A program made the translations under genes and the position numbers. The notes under the pieces were generated by a model. It searched no databases and had not been told where the DNA came from. It saw only the letters and a program-made list of their open reading frames with translations. Of a DNA stretch of 64,000 nucleotides, positions 26,624 to 35,028 are shown one piece after another. Position 1 is the first letter of the stretch. Each line of letters begins with the position of its first letter. The stretch comes from Planctomycetaceae bacterium (GTDB lineage: Bacteria; Planctomycetota; Planctomycetia; Pirellulales; Pirellulaceae). The stretch spans positions 310,001-374,000 of the forward strand of contig JACKHM010000002.1 of the NCBI GenBank assembly GCA_020638995.1, in the 5' to 3' direction.

Positions 26624-28368
26624 ACACTCCCATAATCGGAATCACCATTTTGCTCTTTAGCTTTACCATACGTATCGCGTGTGGTCAGTCGAACGTCATT
26701 TCGACCGATCAGCTTGAGGCACACTTGAAAGCAAGGGCGTTGGCAGAGGAACTGGTTGCGACCATCTTCAATGTTCAGCTACGGCATCTTGAAGAAAACG
26801 GACTGAAGAACGCGGCGATCTATTCGGAAATCCGCGACTCTCGTGACCGCGTCAATCAACTGGCAACCGGTCAGATGACGCAGTTGACTTTGCTGTTGCA
26901 GAATCTGGAAGTCAGCTCGACCGACAGTCGTGCAAAGTTGCTCGGTGAGTCGCGAGTGGCCGCACGAAGAATTGCCGTGGCGATGATGGGCGAGCGACAG
27001 CGGTTGCGGGGACGACTACGCACCTCGCATACGCTCGAACTACTGCGTCAGATGATCGCTGCAGAAGAGCGGGCGATGCTCAACACTCAAGTTCTAGCTT
27101 CGCGTTCCGACACAGCGCGGCTACCGTTGGCGGAGCAAGTTGTACAAACGCACATGGATCTGTCGATTCTGTTCAAGGAACTTGCCCTATTACTCGAAGG
27201 TGCTAATGCGACGGTCGGACCAGAACGAGTCAGCATCGCTGCCACGATCTCGCATTTGTCTTCCTCTCGAACTCACGATCGTATTGGGGAGGTTGCCGAC
27301 CTGGTCCAGGCGAGTAAGTATGCCGAGGCTCTCGAACTTGAGCAGCAGATACTGCTGGCCTTTCAAGAAGCAATGCGGCTGATGCAATCGGGAGACGAAT
27401 TGGAGCAAGTAGCTCGCCGTCAGGCACTGGAAACGATTGCCGGCGCCGTCCAACAGCAAGAGGAACTTCGTCGCCGGACAGACACGACAAAGCTGGCTGA
27501 CTCCCACACGCGTGAGGAACTTGCCGCCCAACAAGGTCAGCTCGCGAGTCAGCTCGAACTGTTGCGTGAACCCTTGAGCCTACTTGCCACGGTAGGCGAA
27601 CAATTGCAGGCAGCCTCAGACGCAGCGGCGGAGGCTGTTACGCATCTCAGCGACGGCGAGCGAGAGCAGGCTATCGAGCGACAAGAGACCGTGCTCGGCA
27701 TGTTGGAAGAGATTTCTCAACATCTAAGCGCCGAGGCCTCGGATCCGGAGGCTCTCGCGATGCAAGCGGCTCAATTGGAAGAACTGAGTAACTCGCTAGG
27801 CGAATTGCTGGAGACGCAAAGCGATGCTACGGAACTGGCGGCAACGGATGTGTCATCGGCTGCGGAACTCGAATCTGCGATCGCGGACGGTCTCGCGGAA
27901 GCTGACGACGCTAGCCAATTGAGCAACGGTGTGGAAAGCAAGCTAGACGATGCGCGAGAGGCAGTGGCAAAGGCAGAACAGGCGCTGGATGATGCTTCTC
28001 CATCCGCAGAGAAAAACCGGCTTGAAGCAGTTGCAAATGCCGAAAGTGCCTTGATGGAAGCCGCAGCAGAAGTGCAGTCACAACTGTCCGATGTGCAACA
28101 CGCGATGGAAGCAGCCAGCCCCTCAGAAGCGAATCCTTCCTCGGATAGCGCCTCGAAAAACGAGGCGTCCAGTGGTACAACCCGTGACTCGGGTTCGACA
28201 ACTGTTTCCGACCAGGACTTAGCCGTCGAGTCGCGAAGCCTTGAAGACGAAGCCTGGTTCGCAAGATTACCGGCGAGCTTGAAGAATCGAATCCTTGCGG
28301 CAACACGCCGACCACCACCGCGAGGGTACGAGGCAAAACTACAACGATACTTTCAAAGTGAAGATTGA
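26620..28368 (+). CDS. secreted coiled-coil protein, unknown function
   Basis: A 582-residue protein with signal peptide MNTPIIGITILLFSFTIRI, ATGA-coupled to the preceding gene. Almost all of it is Ala/Glu/Gln/Leu-rich helix with heptad-like periodicity, for example DDAREAVAKAEQALDDAS near residue 450. The last 50 residues are basic with a Pro/Arg motif (RRPPPRGYE). Proteins of this type occupy the same slot in other MoxR-VWA clusters of planctomycetes. A scaffold role in the envelope is inferred. Confidence 0.75.
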   Translation: MNTPIIGITILLFSFTIRIACGQSNVISTDQLEAHLKARALAEELVATIFNVQLRHLEENGLKNAAIYSEIRDSRDRVNQLATGQMTQLTLLLQNLEVSSTDSRAKLLGESRVAARRIAVAMMGERQRLRGRLRTSHTLELLRQMIAAEERAMLNTQVLASRSDTARLPLAEQVVQTHMDLSILFKELALLLEGANATVGPERVSIAATISHLSSSRTHDRIGEVADLVQASKYAEALELEQQILLAFQEAMRLMQSGDELEQVARRQALETIAGAVQQQEELRRRTDTTKLADSHTREELAAQQGQLASQLELLREPLSLLATVGEQLQAASDAAAEAVTHLSDGEREQAIERQETVLGMLEEISQHLSAEASDPEALAMQAAQLEELSNSLGELLETQSDATELAATDVSSAAELESAIADGLAEADDASQLSNGVESKLDDAREAVAKAEQALDDASPSAEKNRLEAVANAESALMEAAAEVQSQLSDVQHAMEAASPSEANPSSDSASKNEASSGTTRDSGSTTVSDQDLAVESRSLEDEAWFARLPASLKNRILAATRRPPPRGYEAKLQRYFQSED

Positions 28369-29429
28369 GAGCGAATTTGGTGACTTCAAATCAAACCGTC
28401 GAACGAGAGCCGGGCGATGTCGCAGCCGTCGAGCGTTGTAGGGAGGCCTACCATCGAATACGAGATGAACTTTGCAAAGTGATCGTGGGCCAGGGCGAAG
28501 TGATTGAGCAAGTCTTGATCACGATGCTGTCCGGTGGCCACGCGTTGCTCGAAGGCGTTCCCGGATTAGCGAAGACTTTGTTGGTGAGTTCTTTAGCGGA
28601 GTCGCTGCACCTAAGTTTTCGCCGGATTCAATTCACGCCCGATTTGATGCCTAGCGATGTAACGGGAACAGAAGTCATTCAGGAAGATTCCGCAACACGC
28701 GAACGCCGCTATCGATTCCTGCCGGGGCCGATTTTTGCGAATCTACTGCTCGCCGACGAAATTAATCGGACACCGCCAAAGACACAGGCAGCCATGTTGG
28801 AAGCGATGCAAGAGCGCCAGATCAGCGCTGGCGGGGAACGGCACCAGCTACCCGCTCCGTTCTTCGTACTCGCGACCCAGAACCCGTTGGACCAAGAAGG
28901 AACGTACCCGCTGCCCGAAGCTCAGCTTGACCGCTTCTTGATGCACATTAAGGTGGGCTATCCCAGCGGGAGCGACGAGTGGGAGATTGCTCGGCGTGTG
29001 ACAAGCGGACGGCTCGGATCTATCGAACCGTGTATGTCCGGGAGCGAGATTCTTCAGCTTCAGGAGTTGGTGAAGCGTGTTCCCGTCAGCGATCAAGTGT
29101 TGGGATATGCTTGGACCCTGGTTCGTGCTTCGCGACCCGGGACTGATGAAGCTCCTGAGTTCGTCAACCAATGGGTCAGCTGGGGTGCCGGACCTCGCGG
29201 TTTGATCACACTGATCATGTGCGCCAAGTCGAGAGCCGTGCTGCATGGTAGGCATCACGCCACCGCCTCGGACGTCGAAGCAGTTGCAAAACCCGCGCTA
29301 CGGCATCGTATCGCCGGGAACTATGCTGCTCTGGCGAAGCATCTGACTGGCGAGAAGCTCATCGAGATGTTATTGGAAGCTGTGCCCGCCGACCGACGAT
29401 ACGAAGCACCAATGACCGATTTACAATGA
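28365..29429 (+). CDS. MoxR-family AAA+ ATPase
   Basis: A 354-residue AAA+ chaperone. Walker A reads EGVPGLAKT, Walker B LLLADEINRTPPKTQ, and sensor 1 ATQNPLDQEGTYPLPEAQLD, the classic MoxR signature. The start is not ATG: a TTG at 28365 overlaps the previous stop (TTGA), and a GTG at 28380 is an alternative. MoxR ATPases remodel or load metal cofactors into partners with VWA domains; here the partners are the DUF58 protein 3 bases downstream and the two VWA membrane proteins upstream. Confidence 0.93.
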   Translation: MRANLVTSNQTVEREPGDVAAVERCREAYHRIRDELCKVIVGQGEVIEQVLITMLSGGHALLEGVPGLAKTLLVSSLAESLHLSFRRIQFTPDLMPSDVTGTEVIQEDSATRERRYRFLPGPIFANLLLADEINRTPPKTQAAMLEAMQERQISAGGERHQLPAPFFVLATQNPLDQEGTYPLPEAQLDRFLMHIKVGYPSGSDEWEIARRVTSGRLGSIEPCMSGSEILQLQELVKRVPVSDQVLGYAWTLVRASRPGTDEAPEFVNQWVSWGAGPRGLITLIMCAKSRAVLHGRHHATASDVEAVAKPALRHRIAGNYAALAKHLTGEKLIEMLLEAVPADRRYEAPMTDLQ

Positions 29430-29432
29430 CCA

Positions 29433-30338
29433 ATGCGTACTATCTTGTCTCGATATATTGATCCCGCCGTGTTGGCGTTGGTCGCGGATCGGCATTTCGA
29501 ACCGCGCGACCTGATTGTCGGCAACATGGCGGGAGCGCATAAGTCGCCGTTATCGGGTTTTGCCGTTGAATTTGCCGGACATCGCGAGTATGTCCCCGGT
29601 GATGATCCGAAACACATCGACTGGCGCGTGTTTTTCAACCGCGACAAGTACTTTGTCAAGCAGTACGAATTGGAAACCAACTTCGTCTGCAATTTTGTCA
29701 TCGACGTGAGCGCCTCGATGCAATACGGCGCAGGCACCGAACAGAAGCTGGCCTATGCTTCGCGTTTGGCTATGACTTTGGCATTCTCGGTCATTCGGCA
29801 AAGCGACAAAGCATCGCTCGCGCTGTTCGACGATCGAATTCGGGAATTCGTACCCGCGGGCAACTCGCTTGAACAGATCCTCCGGATGGGTAGCCAACTT
29901 GCTCGCCACATCCCGAGGGACAAGACGCAACTTGGTGACTGCTTCGAAGAAATTGCTGGCCGACTTGGGCGACGCGAAATCGTGATGATCTTCAGCGACT
30001 TCTTTGGCGACACTAGCGAACTGGAACGGGGCCTTCAACGACTGCGGTTCGATCACCATGAGGTGCTACTGTTCCACATCTTACACAGCGATGAACTTCA
30101 CTTTCCGTTCGATGGCATGTTAAGGATTGTCGGCCTCGAGGATGAAGGCAATTTACCGCTGCTCGCCGACGATATCCGTGAAGACTACCTGCGATTGATG
30201 CGAGAATTTCGGGAGGAGGTGCGTTCGATCGTAATCCGGAATCATTGCGAATACATACTCGCTAAGACTTCCATTCCACTTGCAACTCTGCTTGCCGACT
30301 ACCTAAACGAGCGTAGTCAACGGTTTGATAGCCACTAG
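29433..30338 (+). CDS. DUF58 protein
   Basis: A 301-residue VWA-like protein. DUF58 signature stretches are FAGHREYVPGDDPKHIDWRV and YFVKQYELETN, and the metal site is DVSAS. It follows MoxR with a gap of 3 bases, the usual pairing in bacteria. In better-known operons MoxR and DUF58 come before BatA-type genes, but here they close the operon. It has no membrane segment. Confidence 0.92.
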   Translation: MRTILSRYIDPAVLALVADRHFEPRDLIVGNMAGAHKSPLSGFAVEFAGHREYVPGDDPKHIDWRVFFNRDKYFVKQYELETNFVCNFVIDVSASMQYGAGTEQKLAYASRLAMTLAFSVIRQSDKASLALFDDRIREFVPAGNSLEQILRMGSQLARHIPRDKTQLGDCFEEIAGRLGRREIVMIFSDFFGDTSELERGLQRLRFDHHEVLLFHILHSDELHFPFDGMLRIVGLEDEGNLPLLADDIREDYLRLMREFREEVRSIVIRNHCEYILAKTSIPLATLLADYLNERSQRFDSH

Positions 30339-30448
30339 ACGTGTGGGTGGCCACAACAGTTTTCGGCATTTGCCGATGGCATCAAACGCCTGAATGTCCG
30401 ATGATTTTGCGGAGGTGGCCTAGCTTTAGAGAGATCCGTTGGCGGCAG

Positions 30449-30475
30449 CAGGTGTCGGAGGTGAGCTGACACCTG
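30449..30475 (+). repeat. perfect 8-bp inverted repeat
   Basis: CAGGTGTC (30449-30456) and GACACCTG (30468-30475) pair perfectly around an 11-base loop. No T-run follows. Confidence 0.45.
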
Positions 30476-30567
30476 GGTCAAATGTTCTTTGTGGCGGGCC
30501 ACCTCTTTCTCATTCCCATTCTCAGCATCGGCAGCACTTCTAAAGACGTGGCTTAGGTGAACTCACG

Positions 30568-30600
30568 AGAATTCAGAACTTTGCGATATAGTTGAATTCT
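30568..30600 (+). repeat. inverted repeat containing dispersed repeat copy 2
   Basis: AGAATTCA (30568-30575) pairs with TGAATTCT (30593-30600), extended inward by ACT/AGT after a two-base bulge. Positions 30572-30594 match the copy at 2890-2912 at 18 of 23 bases. Confidence 0.4.
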
Positions 30601-30743
30601 GGCGAATCCAGCTACACCGGGCGAAGAAACTGAAAGAATTGCGAGTTGGCTACTTCTTCCGAACTCAAGAGCCTGTTCCCTCTGCTTGGTTTGCGATCCG
30701 TGCCACCGCATAATCACGGATATTCATCGGGAGACAACCTCGG

Positions 30744-32873
30744 ATGCTACACCGCGAAAGAGCGAACGGGCCACTATCCGTTGAGGGGAGCCGCTTTGCG
30801 AAAGCTCTACAGATAACAAATCCCTCCAACCTTGCCGAAGAACTTGCAGCGCGATATCGATTGTTACTGGACAACGCGGGGTTTCCCGTAAGCTACCTGG
30901 ATCGCGATGGACAATTCTTATATGTCACAAACCAGGGTGCCGCGTATCTCGGCAGTCCTCCCGAACAGGTCGCGGGTCGGACTGTTTATGATTACTTTCC
31001 GAAGGAGGACGCCGACGAATACGTGCGCCGCTTCCGCGAGGTGATCGACCGCGATCGCGAACTGTCGTTCGAAGACGAAGTCATCCTTCCCAGCGGTCCG
31101 CGTTGGTACTGGTCGATTTTGCATCCTCTGAAGGACAGCAACGGCGATATTCTGGGAGTCCAAGTCGTCTCTCATGACATGACCGCTCGAAAGGTCGCCG
31201 AGGCTGCGCTCGAAGAACGCCTTCGATTCGAGCAATTAATTGCGGACATTGCGCTGGGCTTCGTTAGCCTCTCCACGGTTGAGGTCACGAACGCCGTAAA
31301 TTCGGCGCTTCGCGCCATTGGAACATTCATGAATGTCGACAGGAGTCTGCTGTTCCAATTCTCCGCTGACTACCAACAACTCGATTGCACACATGAGTGG
31401 CATCGCCCAGAAATTGAGCCCGCGAAGCCAAGGCTACAAGGTAACAAGAACTCACAATACCCGTGGATATTTAATAAACTCCTGTTGGGCGAGGCACTTG
31501 TGATCAATGACACGAGCAAGTTGACCGGCGCGGCCCGTGCGGAAGGCGAAATCCTGTCAAGTTATGGAGTTATATCCATGGTTTCGGTGCCGGTTCGGAT
31601 TCGAGGCAGAACCATCGGAGCCATGTGTTTTGATTGCCTTCGTACGCAACGCAACTGGTCCGATTTAACGGTGCAACGGATCATGCTCATGGGGCAGATT
31701 CTGTTTTCCGAGTTGGAACGAGTTCGAATTGAGAACGCGTTGCAAGAGAGTCAACGTCTGGTCAAGGCCGCGAACGACGCTTCACCACACATCACTTATA
31801 TCCTCGACTTTTCCGAGTTAAGTGTCCTCTACATCAGTCCCCAAGTCGAAGAGGAACTCGGGATCAAGCCGGAAGAAGTGTATAACTCAGGAGCGACTAT
31901 CATTGCGGAGCGGCTGCATCCTGAGGACATGAGGCGACTCGGCGAGTTACTAGAACGCTGGACGGATGTACGGGACGATCAAGTGCTCGAAACAGTGATG
32001 CGTCTACGACATGCAGATGGATCTTGGCGTTGGTACGCGAGCCGTGATCGAGTGTTGAAGCGTGCTCGTGAGGGGTACGTAGTTCAAACCATCGGGACGA
32101 TGCGCGATGTAACGGAGCAAAAGCGGGCGGAAGAAGAGTTACAGATGCATCGGGAAAAACTCATCCATGTCGGTCGCCTCAGTACCATGGGTGAAATGGC
32201 TGCAGGTATCGCACATGAGCTAGGCCAGCCGTTGTATAGCATTCTGAACTTTGCGAAGGCATCTCAAAATGTCCTTGAAAGCGACAAAGATTCTTGTATG
32301 GTCGAGGTGGCTCAATGGAATGAACAGGTTGTTCGGGCGGCGGCCAGAGCAGGTGAGATCATTCGACGTCTGCGCGATTTTGCTCGACGTTCGACACCCA
32401 AACGCGAAAGTGTTGAACTTCGATCGGTGATCGACGAGGGCGTCGGGTTGGTCGCCTACGAGACGCGGAGATTCAATATACGAGTCGAGCGAGTCATTGC
32501 GCACGAACCGATGATCGTCCGAGCGGATCGAGTTCAACTTTTGCAGATTCTGGTGAATTTGCTCCAAAACGGCATTGAGGCAATGGCGGAAATCTCCGAT
32601 GACCGTCGTGTGTTGACCATTCGAGCGCACAATACCGATGAATATGCCGAGTTATCCGTCGAGGACCGGGGAATTGGCTTGCCGGAATCGCATTCGTCGA
32701 TTTTCGACGCCTTTGTCACAACAAAACCCGACGGCATGGGAATGGGACTTGCAATATGCAAGACAATCGCCGAAGGCCATTCCGGCAAGCTGGAGTGTAA
32801 GACGAACGTGTACGGTGGCGCGACATTTCGGCTCGCGTTGCCAAGGTCCGTAGGAGTAGAAAATGGAGTGTGA
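30744..32873 (+). CDS. PAS-GAF-PAS sensor histidine kinase
   Basis: A 709-residue kinase preceded by GGGAGA. Domains in order: PAS about 40-150, GAF about 165-320 (SMVSVPVRIRGRTIGAMCFD), PAS about 330-455, HisKA about 470-540 with the phosphorylated His near 490 in AHELGQPLYS, and the ATP-binding domain with QILVNLLQNGIEAM, EDRGIGLPES and GMGMGLAICK. There is no membrane segment, so it senses a cytoplasmic signal. The next gene overlaps by 11 bases and encodes its likely partner. The pairing resembles FixL-FixJ, but I cannot assign a haem-binding PAS His. Confidence 0.93.
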   Translation: MLHRERANGPLSVEGSRFAKALQITNPSNLAEELAARYRLLLDNAGFPVSYLDRDGQFLYVTNQGAAYLGSPPEQVAGRTVYDYFPKEDADEYVRRFREVIDRDRELSFEDEVILPSGPRWYWSILHPLKDSNGDILGVQVVSHDMTARKVAEAALEERLRFEQLIADIALGFVSLSTVEVTNAVNSALRAIGTFMNVDRSLLFQFSADYQQLDCTHEWHRPEIEPAKPRLQGNKNSQYPWIFNKLLLGEALVINDTSKLTGAARAEGEILSSYGVISMVSVPVRIRGRTIGAMCFDCLRTQRNWSDLTVQRIMLMGQILFSELERVRIENALQESQRLVKAANDASPHITYILDFSELSVLYISPQVEEELGIKPEEVYNSGATIIAERLHPEDMRRLGELLERWTDVRDDQVLETVMRLRHADGSWRWYASRDRVLKRAREGYVVQTIGTMRDVTEQKRAEEELQMHREKLIHVGRLSTMGEMAAGIAHELGQPLYSILNFAKASQNVLESDKDSCMVEVAQWNEQVVRAAARAGEIIRRLRDFARRSTPKRESVELRSVIDEGVGLVAYETRRFNIRVERVIAHEPMIVRADRVQLLQILVNLLQNGIEAMAEISDDRRVLTIRAHNTDEYAELSVEDRGIGLPESHSSIFDAFVTTKPDGMGMGLAICKTIAEGHSGKLECKTNVYGGATFRLALPRSVGVENGV

Positions 32874-33480
32874 ACAGATCGTATTCGTCGTTGACGACGA
32901 CGCGGAAGCGTTGGCCTCGGTTTGTGCATTAGTGCGCTCGATGGGCCTGGCCTGTAGACAATTTCCTTCGGGTGAAGCGTTTCTTGAACATTGTGATCGC
33001 GCGAGCGACTTGGCGGGTTGCTTGGTAACCGACGTGCGTATGGTAGGTATCAGTGGCATTGAGCTTCAGGAACAACTGCAGGAGCGCGGCATCAAGATTC
33101 CGGTGATCGTACTAACCGCTTTTGCCAGGACACCAATCACAGTGCGTGCGATGCAGAGTGGGGCAATGACGATGCTCGACAAACCTTACGATGACGATGA
33201 CCTTTGGGACGCAATCCGCGAGGGCTTAAAACGCGATGCAGAACAGCGAGCCGAGGCGGCGCTCGAAGCTGAAATTCGTCGGCAACTTGAATCACTTACT
33301 CCGTCTGAGCGGCAAGTGCTGGACTTGGTCGTCGCAGGCCTTCCGAATAAAGTGATCGCAAGCCGCCTGGATGTCAGCGTTCGCACAGTCGAGAATCGAC
33401 GGCGGGAGGTCTTTGTTAAGATGCAAGCCAACTCGGTCGCAGATTTGGTTCGACGTGTAGTTCAGATCACTCGCAAGTAG
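32863..33480 (+). CDS. FixJ-type response regulator
   Basis: A 205-residue regulator. The receiver domain shows FVVDDD, the phospho-acceptor Asp in VTDVRM near 55, the Thr in VLTAFA and the Lys in LDKPYD. A LuxR-type helix-turn-helix follows (LTPSERQVLDLVVAGLPNK, RTVENRRREVF). Its ATG lies inside the kinase gene, an 11-base overlap that implies coupled translation and fixes the kinase as its partner. Targets are unknown. Confidence 0.94.
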   Translation: MECEQIVFVVDDDAEALASVCALVRSMGLACRQFPSGEAFLEHCDRASDLAGCLVTDVRMVGISGIELQEQLQERGIKIPVIVLTAFARTPITVRAMQSGAMTMLDKPYDDDDLWDAIREGLKRDAEQRAEAALEAEIRRQLESLTPSERQVLDLVVAGLPNKVIASRLDVSVRTVENRRREVFVKMQANSVADLVRRVVQITRK

Positions 33481-33493
33481 CGTCTCGCGATCA

Positions 33494-34933
33494 TCACGGC
33501 TCGGCGACCACGGGCGGCTTGTCGAGCAAATTGTCGATGATTTGGTTGCCTTCGCCACCGACGACGCGAATCGAAAATCCCTCTGACTCGGCACGATCGT
33601 CGCGGATTAGGCAGTCGGAAACACGTGTGTTGCGGGCGTTCGTCATCAACAAGCCGCCGGTGTCGCAGTCCAAGATTGTGCAATTCGAGACATTAAACCG
33701 TTCGACTTCTTCGAGCAACAACCCCGCCGGTGACCTCCACACATTCGTTATGTGTAAGCCCGTTAACGTGCAGTCCGCACTGTTACGAAAGACCAGCCCA
33801 TTGTTCGCATCTTGGGTGTTGCCGTAGCTGTAGCGAGGATTGCGATCAAAGTTATTGGGCCCCACGACGACATTCGAACAGTCTTCAACCAACAAGTTGT
33901 AGGCATACCCCTGCCAAAACGTATTTCCCGTAATGGCGACACCGCGACAATCCTGAAGATGGACGTTTACCTGAACATCACTTAGGACGTTGCCGGTAAT
34001 CGTCACGTTCCCTTCCCGCACTAACTGCTCCTCGCCGCTCGAACTACTTCTACCGATCATGCGAATATTCGCCGAATCAGGTGAAGGATTGTTATGTTGG
34101 ATCGTGCATCCGGTGATTGCTACCTCGGCTGTTCCAGACGGACTCTCGCGGCAATCAATCAGCACATTAGCGGTCGGCGCCGTGCCGGGGCTCATGTTGC
34201 TTTCGATGTCACAACCGCTGATGTGAATATTTCGAACATTTCCTGAACGCGAAACAACACCGCCCATCGCGTTGTAGCTGATATGGCAATTTGTGATATT
34301 CGACTGGTGTAGGTTGACGTTGTCATAGAACACTCCAACGCCACGATTTTCGTAGATGTGCGAATCCGCGATGGTTACATTCCGATTATTCTCGAGTAGG
34401 CGAATGCCATGCAAAACAGTGCGGATGTGGGTGCGCGTGACCGTCAATTGCATGGTGCCAATGGCGGCAATGCCACACGCCTCGGGATGCATTCCAACAA
34501 TTGCGATGCCGTCGATCAACGGCATGCGTTGCCGATCCCAGACGTCTTCGGTATAGCCTCCTGGGTCGGCGGACTTGAAGTGAGTGCCGACAATCCTAAT
34601 TGCTGGGCCGGGCCCACGCATTTCGATTCGTGCGACGCCGTTCCCGTGAAACGACGTGTACCCCACGCGATCCAGGTCGACGACCAGCGGCTTCGAGATT
34701 CGGTAGACTCCCTTTGGCAAGACAATCTCACCTAATCCCGAATCGATTGCACGCTGAATCGCATCGGTATCGTCGACAAACCCATCGCCTACGACGTCGA
34801 ATTCAAACAACGATTTACGAGGAGACTCGGGTGAAGCGGGCTTCGGCCGCTGAAGCAAAGTGGCTTGTAAAGTGATCGTCGCAGTTGCAAGGAGCAAGGC
34901 CAAGATACAGCTAGTCTTAAAACTTTTAAACAT
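33494..34933 (-). CDS. secreted right-handed beta-helix protein (pectate-lyase-3-like)
   Basis: A 479-residue protein with signal peptide (MFKSFKTSCILALLLATATI). The N-terminal FDVVGDGFVDDTDAIQRAID is the entry motif of GH28-like/pectate-lyase superfamily proteins, and the body is a run of short strands rich in Asn and Ile (NVTITGNVL, GVAITGNTFW, CTIQHNN) typical of parallel beta-helix coils. It probably binds or cleaves a polysaccharide. The start is ATG at 34933 with AGGTG upstream, rather than the GTG at 34942. Confidence 0.85.
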   Translation of the reverse strand: MFKSFKTSCILALLLATATITLQATLLQRPKPASPESPRKSLFEFDVVGDGFVDDTDAIQRAIDSGLGEIVLPKGVYRISKPLVVDLDRVGYTSFHGNGVARIEMRGPGPAIRIVGTHFKSADPGGYTEDVWDRQRMPLIDGIAIVGMHPEACGIAAIGTMQLTVTRTHIRTVLHGIRLLENNRNVTIADSHIYENRGVGVFYDNVNLHQSNITNCHISYNAMGGVVSRSGNVRNIHISGCDIESNMSPGTAPTANVLIDCRESPSGTAEVAITGCTIQHNNPSPDSANIRMIGRSSSSGEEQLVREGNVTITGNVLSDVQVNVHLQDCRGVAITGNTFWQGYAYNLLVEDCSNVVVGPNNFDRNPRYSYGNTQDANNGLVFRNSADCTLTGLHITNVWRSPAGLLLEEVERFNVSNCTILDCDTGGLLMTNARNTRVSDCLIRDDRAESEGFSIRVVGGEGNQIIDNLLDKPPVVAEP

Positions 34934-34950
34934 GAAGCACACCTAGATAG

Positions 34951-34981
34951 CTTGTTATGGTGATCGCTTGTTATGGTGACG
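34951..34981 (+). repeat. 16-base tandem duplication upstream of the beta-helix gene
   Basis: CTTGTTATGGTGATCG (34951-34966) is followed directly by CTTGTTATGGTGACG (34967-34981). It lies just upstream of the beta-helix gene start, within its leader or promoter. Confidence 0.7.
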
Positions 34982-35028
34982 GCCGGATACGGATTGTGAC
35001 TCTGGTCCCGTGCAGCTAAACCGAAGCG

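Larger units (their letters stand above)
30339..30743. other. 405-base intergenic region with inverted repeats
   Basis: No credible gene. It holds a short hairpin TGTGG-GTGG-CCACA just after the DUF58 stop (30342-30355), an 8-bp inverted repeat at 30449-30475, and another at 30568-30600. The last overlaps copy 2 of the dispersed repeat. The histidine-kinase promoter must lie here but I cannot place it. Confidence 0.6.

Noticed and set aside
30342..30360. Terminator after the DUF58 gene (TGTGG-GTGG-CCACA, then ACAGTTTT)
   Set aside because: The stem is only 5 bp and the T-run is short; kept as a note on the intergenic region rather than a terminator call.
32863..32873. Frameshift fusion of kinase and regulator
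   Set aside because: Both proteins are complete, and overlapping starts are normal for two-component pairs.
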